64,000 nucleotides of DNA, from assembly GCA_027924585.1 (NCBI GenBank), contig BSBM01000904.1:20917001-20981000 (forward strand), in the 5' to 3' direction. The notes beneath the pieces were generated by a model. That model made no database searches, had not been told where the DNA came from, and was given only the letters and a program-made list of their open reading frames with translations. The DNA comes from Larix kaempferi (lineage: Eukaryota > Streptophyta > Pinopsida > Pinales > Pinaceae). Both the position numbers and the translations under genes were made by a program. This document shows positions 44,601 through 55,604 of the stretch, in pieces (positions within the stretch are counted from its first letter, which is position 1; every line of letters starts with the position of its first letter).

Positions 44601-45679
44601 GTCCCTGATCCTTGAACATCAAGCTGTGAAGAATCTCCCACGAAAATTTGGGAAATGCTACAATTAGATGGAGATGGAAGCAAATCATTAGAATGCGTCA
44701 TATGATGAGATGCTCCTGAGTCAAATATCCAGTTGTCAGAGGATGCATGTGAAGCTTGAGCAGATAAGGCAAGCCCTTTACTAGATGAAGAGGGTTTGGA
44801 CACTGGAATATTATGCTTCTTCGTAGCTTCATTCAATGCTTCAAGTTTCTTGAAGCACTTGGTTTATGAATGCCCTTCTTTTCCACAAAAGTTGCAAGTT
44901 TCATTTGATCTCTTCTTCCATGTCTTGGAGGAAGACCTATTTGACTTAGAAGTGGGTTGAGAAGACTTTGGCTTCTGTTGAGGCTTGGTGGGAGAATCAC
45001 TATCCTAAGCAGAATTATTCTTCTTTTGAAAACGAGCTTTGGATTTACCTTTTGAGGTATGTGCTACAAGTTCCTGAGAGCTAGATAGTGCATCTAGTTG
45101 CTGAAGCTTAGATTGTTCTCTTGTTAGACGTTCACAAAATAACTCGAAAGTAGGAATTTTAAAATTGTCATCAAGTGCATCCATTGTAGAATAAAATGAG
45201 GAAGAGAATACCCGATACGGACCCTTCAGCTTGGATAGAATCAGGAAGATGCATTCACTATCTGTTTTAGTCTTGCCACATGCTTTCAGTTGTACAACTA
45301 GTGACCTGAATTTGGTAAGATAGTATTCAATAGAAGCATGTTCATAAGGTATAAGAGATGACAACTTTGTCTCTAATTCCAAAGCCCCAAATTCATTGAC
45401 TTTCCCAAATAAGGAGGCCAATTTGTCCCAGCTTGCCTTTGATGTTTTGCAACCATCAAGGTGAAACAATAGGCTATCAAAAACATGAATCCTGATCAAA
45501 CCCATTGCCTCATCCAACTTATTTCGATAAGCAAATCTTTCCATCTCTTTCGTGAATGTTGGCTGCTCCTTAGCCAACATCTGCCATAAGCCTTTTGCTT
45601 GTAACAATTGTTGCATCTTTAGCTTCCAAGTGTGGTAATTATGGGGTGTGAGGAGGTCAATAGCCCTCGACTCTGCCAT
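41627..45679 (-). pseudogene. Copia gag-pol polyprotein, one frame with six stops
   Basis: ATG at 45679 (MAESRAIDLLTPHNYHTW) and stop at 41627: 1,350 codons in one frame. Order: UBN2-type gag to about 45005; zinc knuckle CNFCGKEGHS.TKC (44890-44850); protease FDSGASHHM (about 44720); pre-integrase and integrase with HSDLMIFP, LCTDNGGEY and NGVAERKNRTL supplying D, D and E; RT with YLDDLIVTG; RNase H with FTDSDWAG, VEVEYRA and WCDNQSA. All catalytic residues are visible. In-frame stops: 45005-45007, 44864-44866, 44423-44425, 44285-44287, 43121-43123 and 42968-42970. The last turns the R of KARLVAKG from CGA to TGA. No frameshift was found over 4 kb, so decay is by point mutation only. Confidence 0.95.
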
Positions 45680-46700
45680 ATTAACAATACAGCAACTGAA
45701 AATCACAAACTAAAAATAAAGATAATTTCCAGGCAAATAAAACAAGAGCACAACCTGCTCTACATACCAGATCTGCGCAGAAGATGTAGTAACTGAAACA
45801 TGCAGGTACAAACATAAGCTTTGGGAGCTCAAGAAGACCGCATGGGGTTAGAGGCCCAGGTGACAATGCTGCAACACATTTTTCAGATCCCATCCAAAAG
45901 GTGCAAGCTGCCTTGCCTAAAAGAAGAAAAAACAATCCTCAAAATAACTTAAACAGATTGATTGTTGCAGCTGCAGATAACAGCCACTTCTTCCCTTCCC
46001 TCACGGATCGAGCAGCCACTATACTCTGCGATCTGGATACCCAATACTTCGACGGATCTAAGATGCTCACGGATCTCCCAATAAGAGCATAAAATGATGT
46101 AGATTTAATTAGGAAGAGCTCAGATTTGAAATCACACACAAATGGATTCGATTCGGAGATAGCGACCATTTGAATCCTCTCGTCAACTCAAAAATGTGTA
46201 TGCATTATCTTGCAACTAGCAAGAGCCACAATATTTGATCCCCAAAAGCCATGAACACAAATCGATCTGGATCGCAGAATTGACTGTTGTGCATGCCTGC
46301 ATGGAAAACGCTGAGGGAGAAGCCACCAACAACCACATATATCAAAGGCCGCGCTCTGTGGAATGAAAGAGGTACAATATGGTAAAAAAATGTTTATGTG
46401 GGTATGAGAGACCACAAAAAACACAGTCCATATCTCCTTCACCCAAGTAAACAATTGTGCAATAGGATGTCACCTCGCAAATGCAAATCTGGGTGTAGAC
46501 TATGCTCAGATCAAAAACATCAGAAGTGGCCACCTCAGAAAGCCATGATTCCCTTGCAAATAGAAATCATAGGAAGATATTCGCAGGATCATAGCCCCTC
46601 TCTATGCAGCTACCAATGGCGTGTCTGCTCCACTAAGCTAGCTAAGAACTTAACTCTGGAAAACCACTTCCACACACAAGAGAGAAGAGGTTTGCAGAGA

Positions 46701-46714
46701 TGGCTCTGATACCA
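46701..46714 (-). promoter_or_regulatory. Primer-binding site of the copia element (tRNA-Met)
   Basis: On the minus strand TGGTATCAGAGCCA directly follows the LTR end ACA. It is an exact complement of the initiator tRNA-Met 3' end. Confidence 0.9.
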
Positions 46715-46885
46715 TGTAAAGTATTAGAATTACTTGATTTAATTACTAAAAATCAAATGTATTTATACATGTAAATAGGCCCAACAAACAACTAAGAATA
46801 GCTGGGGCTGTTGAGTTCCTAGGTGAGCTTACCTCACACAAGATGGCAGCGATAGTTGGCAGTGTTGGAAATACCAACGCCAACA
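46715..46885 (-). repeat. 5' LTR of the copia element (171 bp)
   Basis: The TG...CA ends match those of the copy at 41290-41446. It includes 14 bases (around gatggcagcgatagttgg) missing from the other copy. Confidence 0.92.
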
Positions 46886-47472
46886 AATTATTTCAATTCA
46901 TTTTTAATTTTATTCATAGAAACAATGATCCCAAATAGTTATTATCCCTTTCCCAATATATTATCCCATGTTTTCTCTTTCCAACAAAATCTGAATCACC
47001 TAATTTGGACCTTCTAGTCAAAGTTATGCTAATTTCAAGATAGCATACCTTTTAAAACCGTGATTTGGGAACAGTTTGAATGGTTGATCTTTATCTTGAT
47101 GTTTCTTTGAAAATTTAGCCCCTTTGAGTTTGAAATCTTGTCTCAAGGTATCCCGATACATCTTCCGTGTTAATGCCATAGTTTTGACTAAATTATGATG
47201 TCCCAAGAGAAAGTTATGGTAACTTTCCCACAACTAGTTGCTTTGTCTTTTAGGAGAATGAACTTGTATGATCTACCACATGCTTAATTTTTTGGATCCA
47301 CTTTTGAATTTTGAACTAAAATATTATGGCCCATGTTAGATGCAATTGGTGGTACTCAATTTAGATCTCTTAAGCTTCATATATAACATCTTACCTAGAA
47401 CACTTATCTAAGACTAGTTTTTGAACTATTAAAAAACTCTAACTTCTATAAACTATCTGAAATGCCCCCTTG

Positions 47473-47521
<49 letters not shown>

Positions 47522-47567
47522 AAATGGTAGGATGACCCATTATGAAGGAGTCAACAAAGGATCGTAT
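46886..47567 (-). other. Interior of element X, upstream part, with an (AT)n microsatellite
   Basis: The sequence between the copia 5' LTR and the element X primer site shows no clear coding frame. A pure (AT)22 run spans 47475-47518, just inside the primer site in the element's orientation. Confidence 0.45.
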
Positions 47568-48185
47568 GCTATGATACCAAATGATAAGAACCAACTACTT
47601 AATATATCATTAGAGTATACACCATGTATAACAAATGTGAATGTCGATAACAACTCATAAATAGATAAGAGAAATGAGTTACACATTAACTCCTTAAAGA
47701 ATAGGAGTACCTCCTCCAAATACCCCAATAAATTCATATATCCAAATCACATGTTGTTCCTATAGTGAACACATAACTTTTATATATGCATATTCCAACT
47801 CATTGCACATGTGACCCGTTTAGTAGGCTGACCCTATATATATATATATATATTTTTTACAACAACAGATGACAAGTGTTATATTAAAAAAAGACGATAT
47901 TACAAAAAGGATGGGAAGACTGTACCCAAAAGAGGAGGGTTGTCTAGACATGCACCTCACAGACCAGTCTTTGCATTTCATACTTAGCTACTGTTCTTCA
48001 ACAACAAATAAATTTAACGAACTGCCCCAGAAGACGACTACATACGAAATACATAATAAAAGAAGCTACATAGATTAAAAAAGGAGATCCTGAAACAGAC
48101 ACAGAGACTCAATTGTCATTAAGGTGGCAGACCTTATCCTTGCTACCAGCTACCGGACTCGCATTTTCTTCTTCCACGCCAAGAA

Positions 48186-48944
48186 TCACAGAGGGGCTAT
48201 TCGATTGCTGGTCCTGACGCAGTCAACCTTGGCTTCAACTATTCTTAGGCAGTTGTGAAGGGATTCGATTTTGCCAGCCAACCCTTCGAAATATTCCTTC
48301 ATTTTGCTGTTGTTGCTCCGAACTTCCGAGTTCGAAATCTAGATAAAGGTGGAGAGATGGGAAATGGCTTTCTTAAGGTCACTATTTTCTCCTCTGATCC
48401 AGCGAACCTGGGACTCTAAATCCTACACATGCGAGATCACTTCAGAGGAAGGACTATCATGCCCACGAGGGGACTCCAGATTAACAATTCCACCATTGTC
48501 CCCAACCGTGTTCATCCAGTGTTTGCCGCTGCCTGGCTCCCTAGAGCTACCGCGAACATGGTGCAAAGAACCACCCTGATTCTGACGTAAACCCACGTTG
48601 AGAGGCCGCCAATTCCGTCCACTGTCTTGTTCATGACCGCAGTGGACATTCTGCATAGAGCCCCTGATGCTCTGCCCGTTCCCAATGTCCAATGGAGACC
48701 AGCTTCTACCGCCACCTATCTCGTCATTTTTGGAGTGCCCACGAAAGGCTTGTTTTTCCTAACTACTATGGGAGACCTGAAGCTCAGTGCCTCCATTACC
48801 TTGACCCTGAACCACCTCAAGGGCTAAGAGATACCGTTTCATGCCGACTCCTCCCGAGTTAACCTGAATTTGCTTTCTATAGCGGCGGCACTGTAGCGCA
48901 AGGAGACACAGACCTCCATTACCACCTGCATTATTGCCCTCCAT
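48186..48944 (-). pseudogene. LINE B: downstream ORF3 with CxxC motif and coiled coil
   Basis: One frame runs from ATG 48944 (MEGNNAGGNGGLCLLALQCR) to TGA 48186, about 252 codons, with three in-frame stops (near 48759, 48423 and 48330). The CRRCRK or CRRYRK motif aligns with CERCCK of LINE A. A Gly/Asn-rich linker and then a coiled coil follow (LESQVRWIRGENSDLKKAIS, NSKMKEYFEGLAGKIESLHN). The first stop lies just beyond the left edge of the 833 bp array, where the repeat joins unique sequence. The same frame is also open upstream to 49286. Product and role unknown. Confidence 0.6.
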
Positions 48945-51277
48945 GCTTAACCAAATAAAAATGATCCAATAGACAGCGCATGGAAGAATGTGCTCGATGC
49001 CCGATCCGTCACCCTGTTCCGTGTTATATGCACTGGATTCCCTGTCTCCTGCACGCATTGAAGTCCCGCATGCGAGACAGGTGGAGTCTGGCTGGGAACG
49101 CCGCTGAAAGAGCCTTGAGGACGCGTGAGGAGATCCCAAGGATATTTTGAGGTTGACCAATTTCATGAACAAGGCTGGACCAAAGTTTATGTGAGCGATT
49201 GGAGAACGAGAATAAAATGAACAAGAGGGGATGCTAAGGAACCCAAATGTTTGCAAGGTGTTGTCCATTTCTAACAACAAGACCACAGTCTAAACCAACA
49301 CCAATATTAGCCATGGCATTGGCTTGCTGATTGTTGATCCTTAGGATGTGAAAAAAGGAGATTGAGATAAGATCTTTGATCGAGTGAATGAAGTGGAAAT
49401 GAAACTTAGAGGTAGGTTTTGCGATGATTTTTGGCTAAGGCCCTGGCTTCCTTGATAACTAGAATGGAGTCTTCGATGGCCACAAAATCCTTAAAATTAT
49501 TTTCCTTTGCGACGTCAATACCTTTGATCAAGGCGAGCCACTCCGCATCATTGTTCGTCCTCCTTCCAATTCCCCAGGAAAAATATGTCACTTTGTGTCC
49601 ATCGGAGTCCAGAAGCTCAGTGCCTCCATTACCTTGACCCTGAACCACCTCAAGGGCTAAGAGATACCGTTTCATGCCGACTCCTCTCAAGTTAACCTGA
49701 ATTTGCTTTCTACAGCGGCGGCACTGTAGCGCAAGGAGACACAGACCTCCATTACCACCTGCATTACTTCCCTCCATGCTTAACCAAATAAAAATGATCC
49801 AATAGACAGCGCATGGAAGAATATGCTCGATGCCCGATCCGTCACCCTGTTCCGTGTTATATGCACTGGATTCCCTGTCTCCTGCACGCATTGAAGTCCC
49901 GCATGCGAGACAGGTGGAGTCTGGCTGGGAACGCCGCTGAAAGAGCCTTGAGGACGCGTGAGGAGATACCAAGGATATTTTGAGGTTGACCAATTTCATG
50001 AAAAAGGCTGGACCAAATTTTATGTGAGCGATTGGAGAATGAGAATAAAATGAACAAGAGGGGATGCTAAGGAACCCAAATGTTTGCAAGGTGTTGTCCA
50101 TTTCTAACAACAAGACCACAGTCTAAACCAACACCAATATTAGCCATGGCATTGGCTTGCTGATTGTTAATCCTTAGGATGTGAAAAAAGGAGATTGAGA
50201 TAAGATCTTTGATCGAGTGAATGAAGTGGAAATGAAACTTAGAGGTAGGTTTTGCGATGATTTTTGGCTAAGGCCCTGGCTTCCTTGATAACTAGAATGG
50301 AGTCTTCGATGGCCACAAAATCCTTAAAATTATTTTCCTTTGCGACGTCAATACCTTTGATCAAGGCGAGCCACTCCGCATCATTGTTCGTCCTCCTTCC
50401 AATTCCCCAGGAAAAATATGTCACTTTGTGTCCATCGGAGTCCAGAAGCTCAGTGCCTCCATTACCTTGACCCTGAACCACCTCAAGGGCTAAGAGATAC
50501 CGTTTCATGCCGACTCCTCCCGAGTTAACCTGAATTTGCTTTCTACAGCGGCGGCACTGTAGCGCAAGGAGACACAGACATCCATTACCACCTGCATTAC
50601 TGCCCTCCATGCTTAACCAAATAAAAATGATCCAATAGATAGCGCATGGAAGAATGTGCTCGATGCCCGATCCGTCACCCTGTTCTGTGTTATATGCACT
50701 GGATTCCCTGTCTCCTGCACGCATTGAAGTCCCGCATGCGAGACAGGTGGAGTCTGGCTGGGAACGCCGCTGAAAGAGCCTTGAGGACGCGTGAGGAGAT
50801 CCCAAGAAGATTTTGAGGTTGACCAATTTCATGAACAAGGCTGGACCAAAGTTTATGTGAGCGATTGGAGAACGAGAATAAAATGAAAAAGAGGGGATGC
50901 TAAGGAACCCAAATGTTTGCAAGGTGTTGTCCATTTCTAACAACAAGACCACAGTCTAAACCAACACCAATATTAGCCATGGCATTGGCTTGCTGATTGT
51001 TGATCCTTAGGATGTGAAAAAAGGAGATTGAGATAAGATCTTTGATCGAGTGAATGAAGTGGAAATGAAACTCAGAGGTAGGTTTGCGATGATTTTTGGC
51101 TAAGGCCCTGGCTTCCTTGATAACTAGAATGGAGTCTTCGATGGCCACAAAATCCTTAAAATTATTTTCCTTTGCGACGTCAATACCTTTGATCAAGGCG
51201 AGCCACTCCGCATCATTGTTCGTCCTCCTTCCAATTCCCCAGGCAAAATATGTCACTTTGTGTCCATCGGAGTCCAG
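48780..51277. repeat. Three tandem copies of an 833 bp LINE segment
   Basis: Corresponding points are 833 bp apart (g at 48782 and 49615; agtccagaag at 49606 and 50439) and 832 bp apart in the last interval (51271), owing to one T fewer. Copies are about 48780-49612, 49613-50445 and 50446-51277. By eye they differ at only a few positions each. Each copy covers the RNase H C-terminus, its stop and the start of the downstream ORF3, so 237-codon minus-strand frames recur at 49406-50119 and 50239-50952, with a shorter one at 48759-49286. Confidence 0.95.
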
Positions 51278-51319
51278 AAGGACCCCCCCCCCCCCCCGCC
51301 CTTGCACCTGCCAACCCAG
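50900..51319 (-). pseudogene. LINE B: C-terminal RNase H domain, first copy
   Basis: It reads GGVLLDSDGHKVTYFAWGIG, RRTNNDAEWLALIKGIDVAK, EDSILVIKEARALAKNHRK, FHILRINNQQANAMANIGVG and ends NIWVP. It aligns along its length with LINE A. A run of 15 G on the minus strand (plus-strand C15, 51283-51297) encodes the Gly-rich start. The first catalytic aspartate is missing because of the 5' truncation. The frame is otherwise open to its stop at 50900. Confidence 0.88.
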
Positions 51320-51400
51320 TAGTAGGCTGACCCTATTACATATACATTTACCTCCTATATTATCTAGGGTCATATCATATACATTTACTCCCATATATGC

Positions 51401-52320
51401 ACATATCTTTGTTTTTTAAAATTCAATAATTAACTATATAAAATATCAAACCGAAAAGACAAGAATACCAAAAGAAGGATGTCCTTTTGATTTCTTATCA
51501 GACATGGGAGACAGATTACATTAAGTACAACGATATAACAAAGGAGTTGGCTAATCATTCTACGTTTTGGACTTTACTGTCCATTTTTTCCAAAATTTGA
51601 CGACGAATCTTTGTTGAAATCATAATTTTTCATTGTTCAAATTGAATTTTTGATTATAGAAATGGATTCAACACCCGCAAAATCCCTTAGACACCCTGAT
51701 TATGCAATTTCAACAACATATATATGCAATTTTAACAATTCCATCCAGATTTCAACCAGAAAAATGATCCAAAATATAAAACGTTTAGCTTACACCTATA
51801 ACAAAGCACACAAAGATGCATCTAGGAAAAGTGTACCATATGACACAAGACATTGAAGTTAGATTTTCTTAGAGGATGACTATCCATTTGACGTTTGATT
51901 TTGGGTGGGACAATTTTACCATTGATATGACACTAAGACAAGAACACTTCGCAAATGATAAGGGACTTCTATGATGGTTAAACATGAAGAAGGATATTGA
52001 GTTATGGACACATGTAACATAGCGATAATGCAAGTGGAATTCGTAGAGCATAGGGTCTGTAAGATGAATTGGAGTATCACAAGGGATAATGCACCCAAAA
52101 TTTTAGAAAGGATATAGAAAAAAAAGATTTATAAATACTTGCCAAGTGGGATTTTTTTAAAGAAGGGAACGATTTATAGATACTCCATGTGGGACAAAGG
52201 CATTGAAAGCAAAGTTTCTAATCGTTGTGTGTCCTATTTGATTCCCATTTTCAAAATGGATAGGACACCAAATGGTGGACACGACTGAACTTAAACGATG
52301 ACAATATTATAAGACACAAA
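51401..52320. other. Unassigned; contains a block repeated at 55490-55610
   Basis: The block around 51600-51740 (aaatggattcaacaccc, then tcaacaac.tatat and caatt) reappears at 55490-55610. The string ccttttgattt(c/t)ttatcagacatgg occurs both here (about 51487) and at about 39834, outside the opposite end of element X. No gene is seen. Confidence 0.4.
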
Positions 52321-52466
52321 GGTAGACATGGGACATGTGATCCCACAGGACGAATGAGGATGGTTGGAAATATGAAAATACATATTGTATGTATTTTCAT
52401 ATTTCCAACCATCCTCATTCGTCTTATCTTCATTTGTCCTATGGGATTACATGTCTCATGTCTACC
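52321..52466. repeat. Foldback: long inverted repeat with 7-base loop
   Basis: A perfect 34 bp inverted repeat, 52349-52382 against 52390-52423, encloses the loop tattgta. The arms continue outward (ggtagacatg at 52321 against catgtctacc ending 52466) with a few mismatches and a 14-base insertion in the right arm. The left arm is 62 bases and the right 77. It could be a foldback or MITE-like element or a small-RNA hairpin gene. There is no clear target duplication. Confidence 0.85.
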
Positions 52467-53811
52467 TATATATATAGATATATATATTAAATGGTGGTTC
52501 ACTGTTTGTTAGAGGGCTAGTCCATCGGAAAAATGTCAACATTTGCTATTCCAGTTAGCTAGAGAATCAAGGTATGACCATAAATACAATCATTACAATA
52601 GGGGGTAAAAAAAAGCATCATGTCACTTATGAAAATAGAACCTGGGTAGGAAGGGAAACAATCATTCCTTCCAACCACCCAAAATACAACAAAAAATAAT
52701 GATATTCAATGTAATAAAAGAAGATATGTATTTGATATGCAACAACAATAAAATTAATGATAAAGATAATGGAAAGGATTTCAAATTTTGTGTGAGGTGA
52801 ATTAAAAAAAAAATAAAAATTATTTTTACATTTATTTAGAGGAAAAATGTATATTAGCAAAGATAATTGAAAATAAAGAAGTCAACAATATTGCAATCAA
52901 ATTAATAGTTGTCGAGTAGGGAATTACAAATTCAAATGAAACACACAGTGAGAAATTGTTAGAGTAGAAAGACTACAAATGGTTGTTCCATATATTTCTT
53001 TTAGGTTATTGATAATGAATGTGCTTTTAAAATCCATATGCTAGATTTTAAATATAAAATCTGTAGTAATAATAAATACAATTTTAAGGGTTATTTCTTT
53101 TTGATATTTTTTTATAATAAATAATTAATGTTTTTTTAGAGTAGACTTTATACAGTCTTGACTTTTGCATTTGACAATTTGAAAATTAAAAATATACTTA
53201 GTTCTATAAACTCATTTACTTCTAATTATTCTTATATTGATGGGCAAGACCTAACTAGTAAATATTAATTTTAGTCGTCAATGTAATTATTTCAACATTC
53301 ATATATTTTTCTTTCATTCCAGTTTGTGTTTTGAATACTCATATTATTACTATATTGTTCCCATAACGAGAAATTAGAGAAATGTTATCATATTGTTTCC
53401 TAGTTTTCATAGACTCATGAACAACAACTTTCCTAAAACTAAGATTAATAACATGTTTTAGGCCATGATTTCCTTAGTTAATAAAGGTTATGAATTACCT
53501 ACATAGTTATGTTGAGAATGTTTTTTTTCCAAGAATAAATTTTATATTTAATATTTCAACTTTGAAATCAAAATATACATGATTTTAGTCTATTAACTCA
53601 TAATTCAAGAGTGAAAAAGGCACTCTGCAACCTATCTCGACCTACATATTACAATCATCCAAAAAATGGATAAGTCTCGTAATTCCTCCTTCTTATCATT
53701 CATATCATCAACATAAACCACATAATCTAAAAAACATAACCCTTATAAAAATATTCAATATTATAGTACAATCCATATTTCCAACTAATATCAAAAGATT
53801 AAAATGGAAGA
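52467..53811. other. AT-rich, no feature recognised
   Basis: Strongly AT-rich, with many stops in all frames. Nothing identifiable. Confidence 0.35.
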
Positions 53812-55330
53812 TTATGAGGATAAAAGATCATTGTTGAACTCTTGAATTCTCAATATGCCTTCTTGCAAAGAGAGATCTTCATTTGAGAAAGAATAAACTT
53901 TTGCATTGAATATTTTGTAGATATGGATAAAGGATATTAAATAATAATAAAATCCAGTGATCCATTCGTGATAGGTCCTAGATCCATATTTGTATTTGGC
54001 ATATGTCATTGGCACAATCCATGAACAATTTTGAATCTCCCAAAAGCTAAATGCTTTTGAGTTCTTTGTCTTCACTTGTTTTCAATGAAATCCACAAAGC
54101 ATAAAATTCTACTCTATTCTTGGTCCCCCATCCTGCACCATATTTCAAATGGCAGTAATGATGATTGTTAACATGAAGGATTCCCCTAACTCCACATACC
54201 CCTGGACTACCTTAACATTCCCCATTAAAGTACACCTAAGGAAAGGAAGAGTCTATTGCAGGTTCCTTATAAATCTTTTCTACTTTTTGTTTTGGTTCCT
54301 TCCATCTTTCTTGATATGACAATCTACTAGTATGTGAGACGCAACAAATTGGCAAATATTTTCTTTAAAAAATCATCTTGTTTCTAGCTAACCAAAGTCC
54401 CCACAACACATAACAAGGCAAATGTTTATGCCTTGAAACCACAATATCTTTGATCCATCGTTCAAAATAATCCAAAAGTGTGTTTTTGTCCCAAGCGGTT
54501 GTACCATTAACTAATTATAGCATTTCTTCCTAGATAGAGAATGCGAAATGACATGTAACAAAAAGATGATGAATAACCTCATTTTCCCCCTTATAGAGTG
54601 CACACCTACTTGACCCATTCCAATTTCTTTTCTTCCCATTGTCCTAACACATAATTTTATTAGATAAGGCTAACCAAAGAAAAATTCTTATTTTCAAGGG
54701 ACTTTTTAAACCCAAATCAAATAAGACCACCAAACCTTTTCCTCCTTGATTTCTTCTTCTATTTTGGCTTCATATCCTAATTTTACTGATAGGATTCCTA
54801 AAGCTTTGTTTTTAGACCACTTTAAATCATCTTCACTATCACTTAAGACTCTAACATTATCTTTCAAAAGAGAAGTACATTGAAACCATTAAACTTTCAT
54901 GACTCCCTAAAGTTCAAATTCCTTTGTTGTTTTCCAACCATATACCCACTTACCAGGTTGTCCTTGTAAAGCAACATCTGTGATACTTGTAAATCCTTTT
55001 GGATGCACCTTCTCTATCAAACCTAGAGAAAGACTATAATTACCATCGCCACCAATATAGAGATCTTCTTCCAATCTTAATTTATCTCATCTTCCAATAT
55101 TCCAAGCCACTTATTTGCTAATGGTTGGAAAGGACGCGACTGGCCCTTTCCATACTAATTGAAGCTCCGTGAAATATTTTCCTTTCTTTTTTGATTCAGT
55201 GTTCAAAGATGTCATCTCTTAGATGATGCTTACTCTTGTGAACTTTAGCCCATAAACCATCATTAAAGGTAATTCTCCATAATCTTTTTGTTGCGAATGC
55301 CTAACTAAAGATCTAAATTCTTTTTAGTTC
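53812..55330 (-). pseudogene. LINE D remnant: RT C-terminal region, zf-RVT and RNase H
   Basis: On the minus strand, right to left: KLRLEEDLYIGGDGNYSLSL and GLIEKVHPKGF (about 55060-54990), GKWVYGWKTTKEFEL, then the zf-RVT region (FLWLALSNKIMC ... NWNGSSRCALYKG, EVIHHLFVTCHFA, about 54680-54545), then RNase H with GSPGVCGVRGIL, GTKNRVEFYALW, LLGDSKLFMDWAND and LSLQEGILRIQEF (about 54225-53830). This is the normal order at the end of a plant LINE ORF2. Many stops and frame changes mark it as old. It is a different, more diverged family than LINEs A and B, and its 3' end is undefined. Confidence 0.75.
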
Positions 55331-55604
55331 CCATACGTTGAGAATGGTTTACTAAGATTATTAAGAATAATATGTTTTAGACAATACTTTCCTTAGATAA
55401 TAAAGGAAGAAGTAGTCTGAAATGTTATATGATTTGGAATTTTTTTGGACATCATAACCGAAATCTAGCTATCAAATCTTTGGCCAAATTGCAATTATTC
55501 ATGGTTTAAATTTCATTTTTGAATATATAAATGGATTCAACACCCTCAGATACCCCGATTACACCTCGATTCTGTAATATCAACAACTTATATTTACAAT
55601 TACA
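55331..55604. other. Flank between LINE D and LINE C
   Basis: Contains the block shared with 51600-51740 (see there). LINE C begins where the sequence turns abruptly GC-rich at about 55605. Confidence 0.4.

Larger units (their letters stand above)
41290..46885 (-). mobile_element. Nearly complete Ty1/copia element, 5.6 kb, very short LTRs
   Basis: On the minus strand the order is LTR (46885-46715), primer site TGGTATCAGAGCCA (46714-46701), about 1 kb leader, gag-pol in a single frame (45679-41627), polypurine tract TTATGGGGGGG (41457-41447) and LTR (41446-41290). The 5-base flanks gatta and aatta differ at one position. The LTRs are only 157 and 171 bp, short for copia. It is inserted in the interior of element X. 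Confidence 0.93.
47838..51319 (-). mobile_element. LINE B, 5'-truncated, with internal triplication
   Basis: The 17 bp target duplication tagtaggctgaccctat is exact at 47821-47837 and 51320-51336, inside the 5' LTR of element X. On the minus strand the insert starts ctgggttggcaggt, in the RNase H domain at almost the same place as LINE A (cagggttggcaggt), and ends in A6 plus (TA)n (plus-strand 47838-47857). Its 3' UTR end matches LINE A. Without the two extra copies of the 833 bp unit the insert would be about 1.8 kb, the size of LINE A. Confidence 0.93.
39925..51400 (-). mobile_element. Element X: old LTR element coding only a coiled-coil protein, with two nested insertions
   Basis: Two related direct repeats, about 39925-40262 and 47580-47837 continuing at 51320-51400, share strings such as cctcctccaaatacccc, catatccaaatcacatgtt and catatacatttac. 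Next to the right copy, on the minus strand, TGGTATCATAGC (47568-47579) is the tRNA-Met primer site with one mismatch, which fixes the orientation. Without the copia insertion (41290-46885) the interior is about 1.7 kb and shows only coiled-coil coding traces. LINE B interrupts the 5' LTR. Edges are approximate; similarity is about 70-75% by eye, so it is old. Confidence 0.6.

Noticed and set aside
47475-47518. (AT)22 tract as an origin or regulatory element
   Set aside because: An ordinary dinucleotide microsatellite with no supporting context.
51283-51297. C15 run as a sequence gap or adaptor
   Set aside because: It sits where LINE A has a G6 run coding the same Gly-rich peptide, so it is homopolymer growth in real sequence, although its exact length may be wrong.
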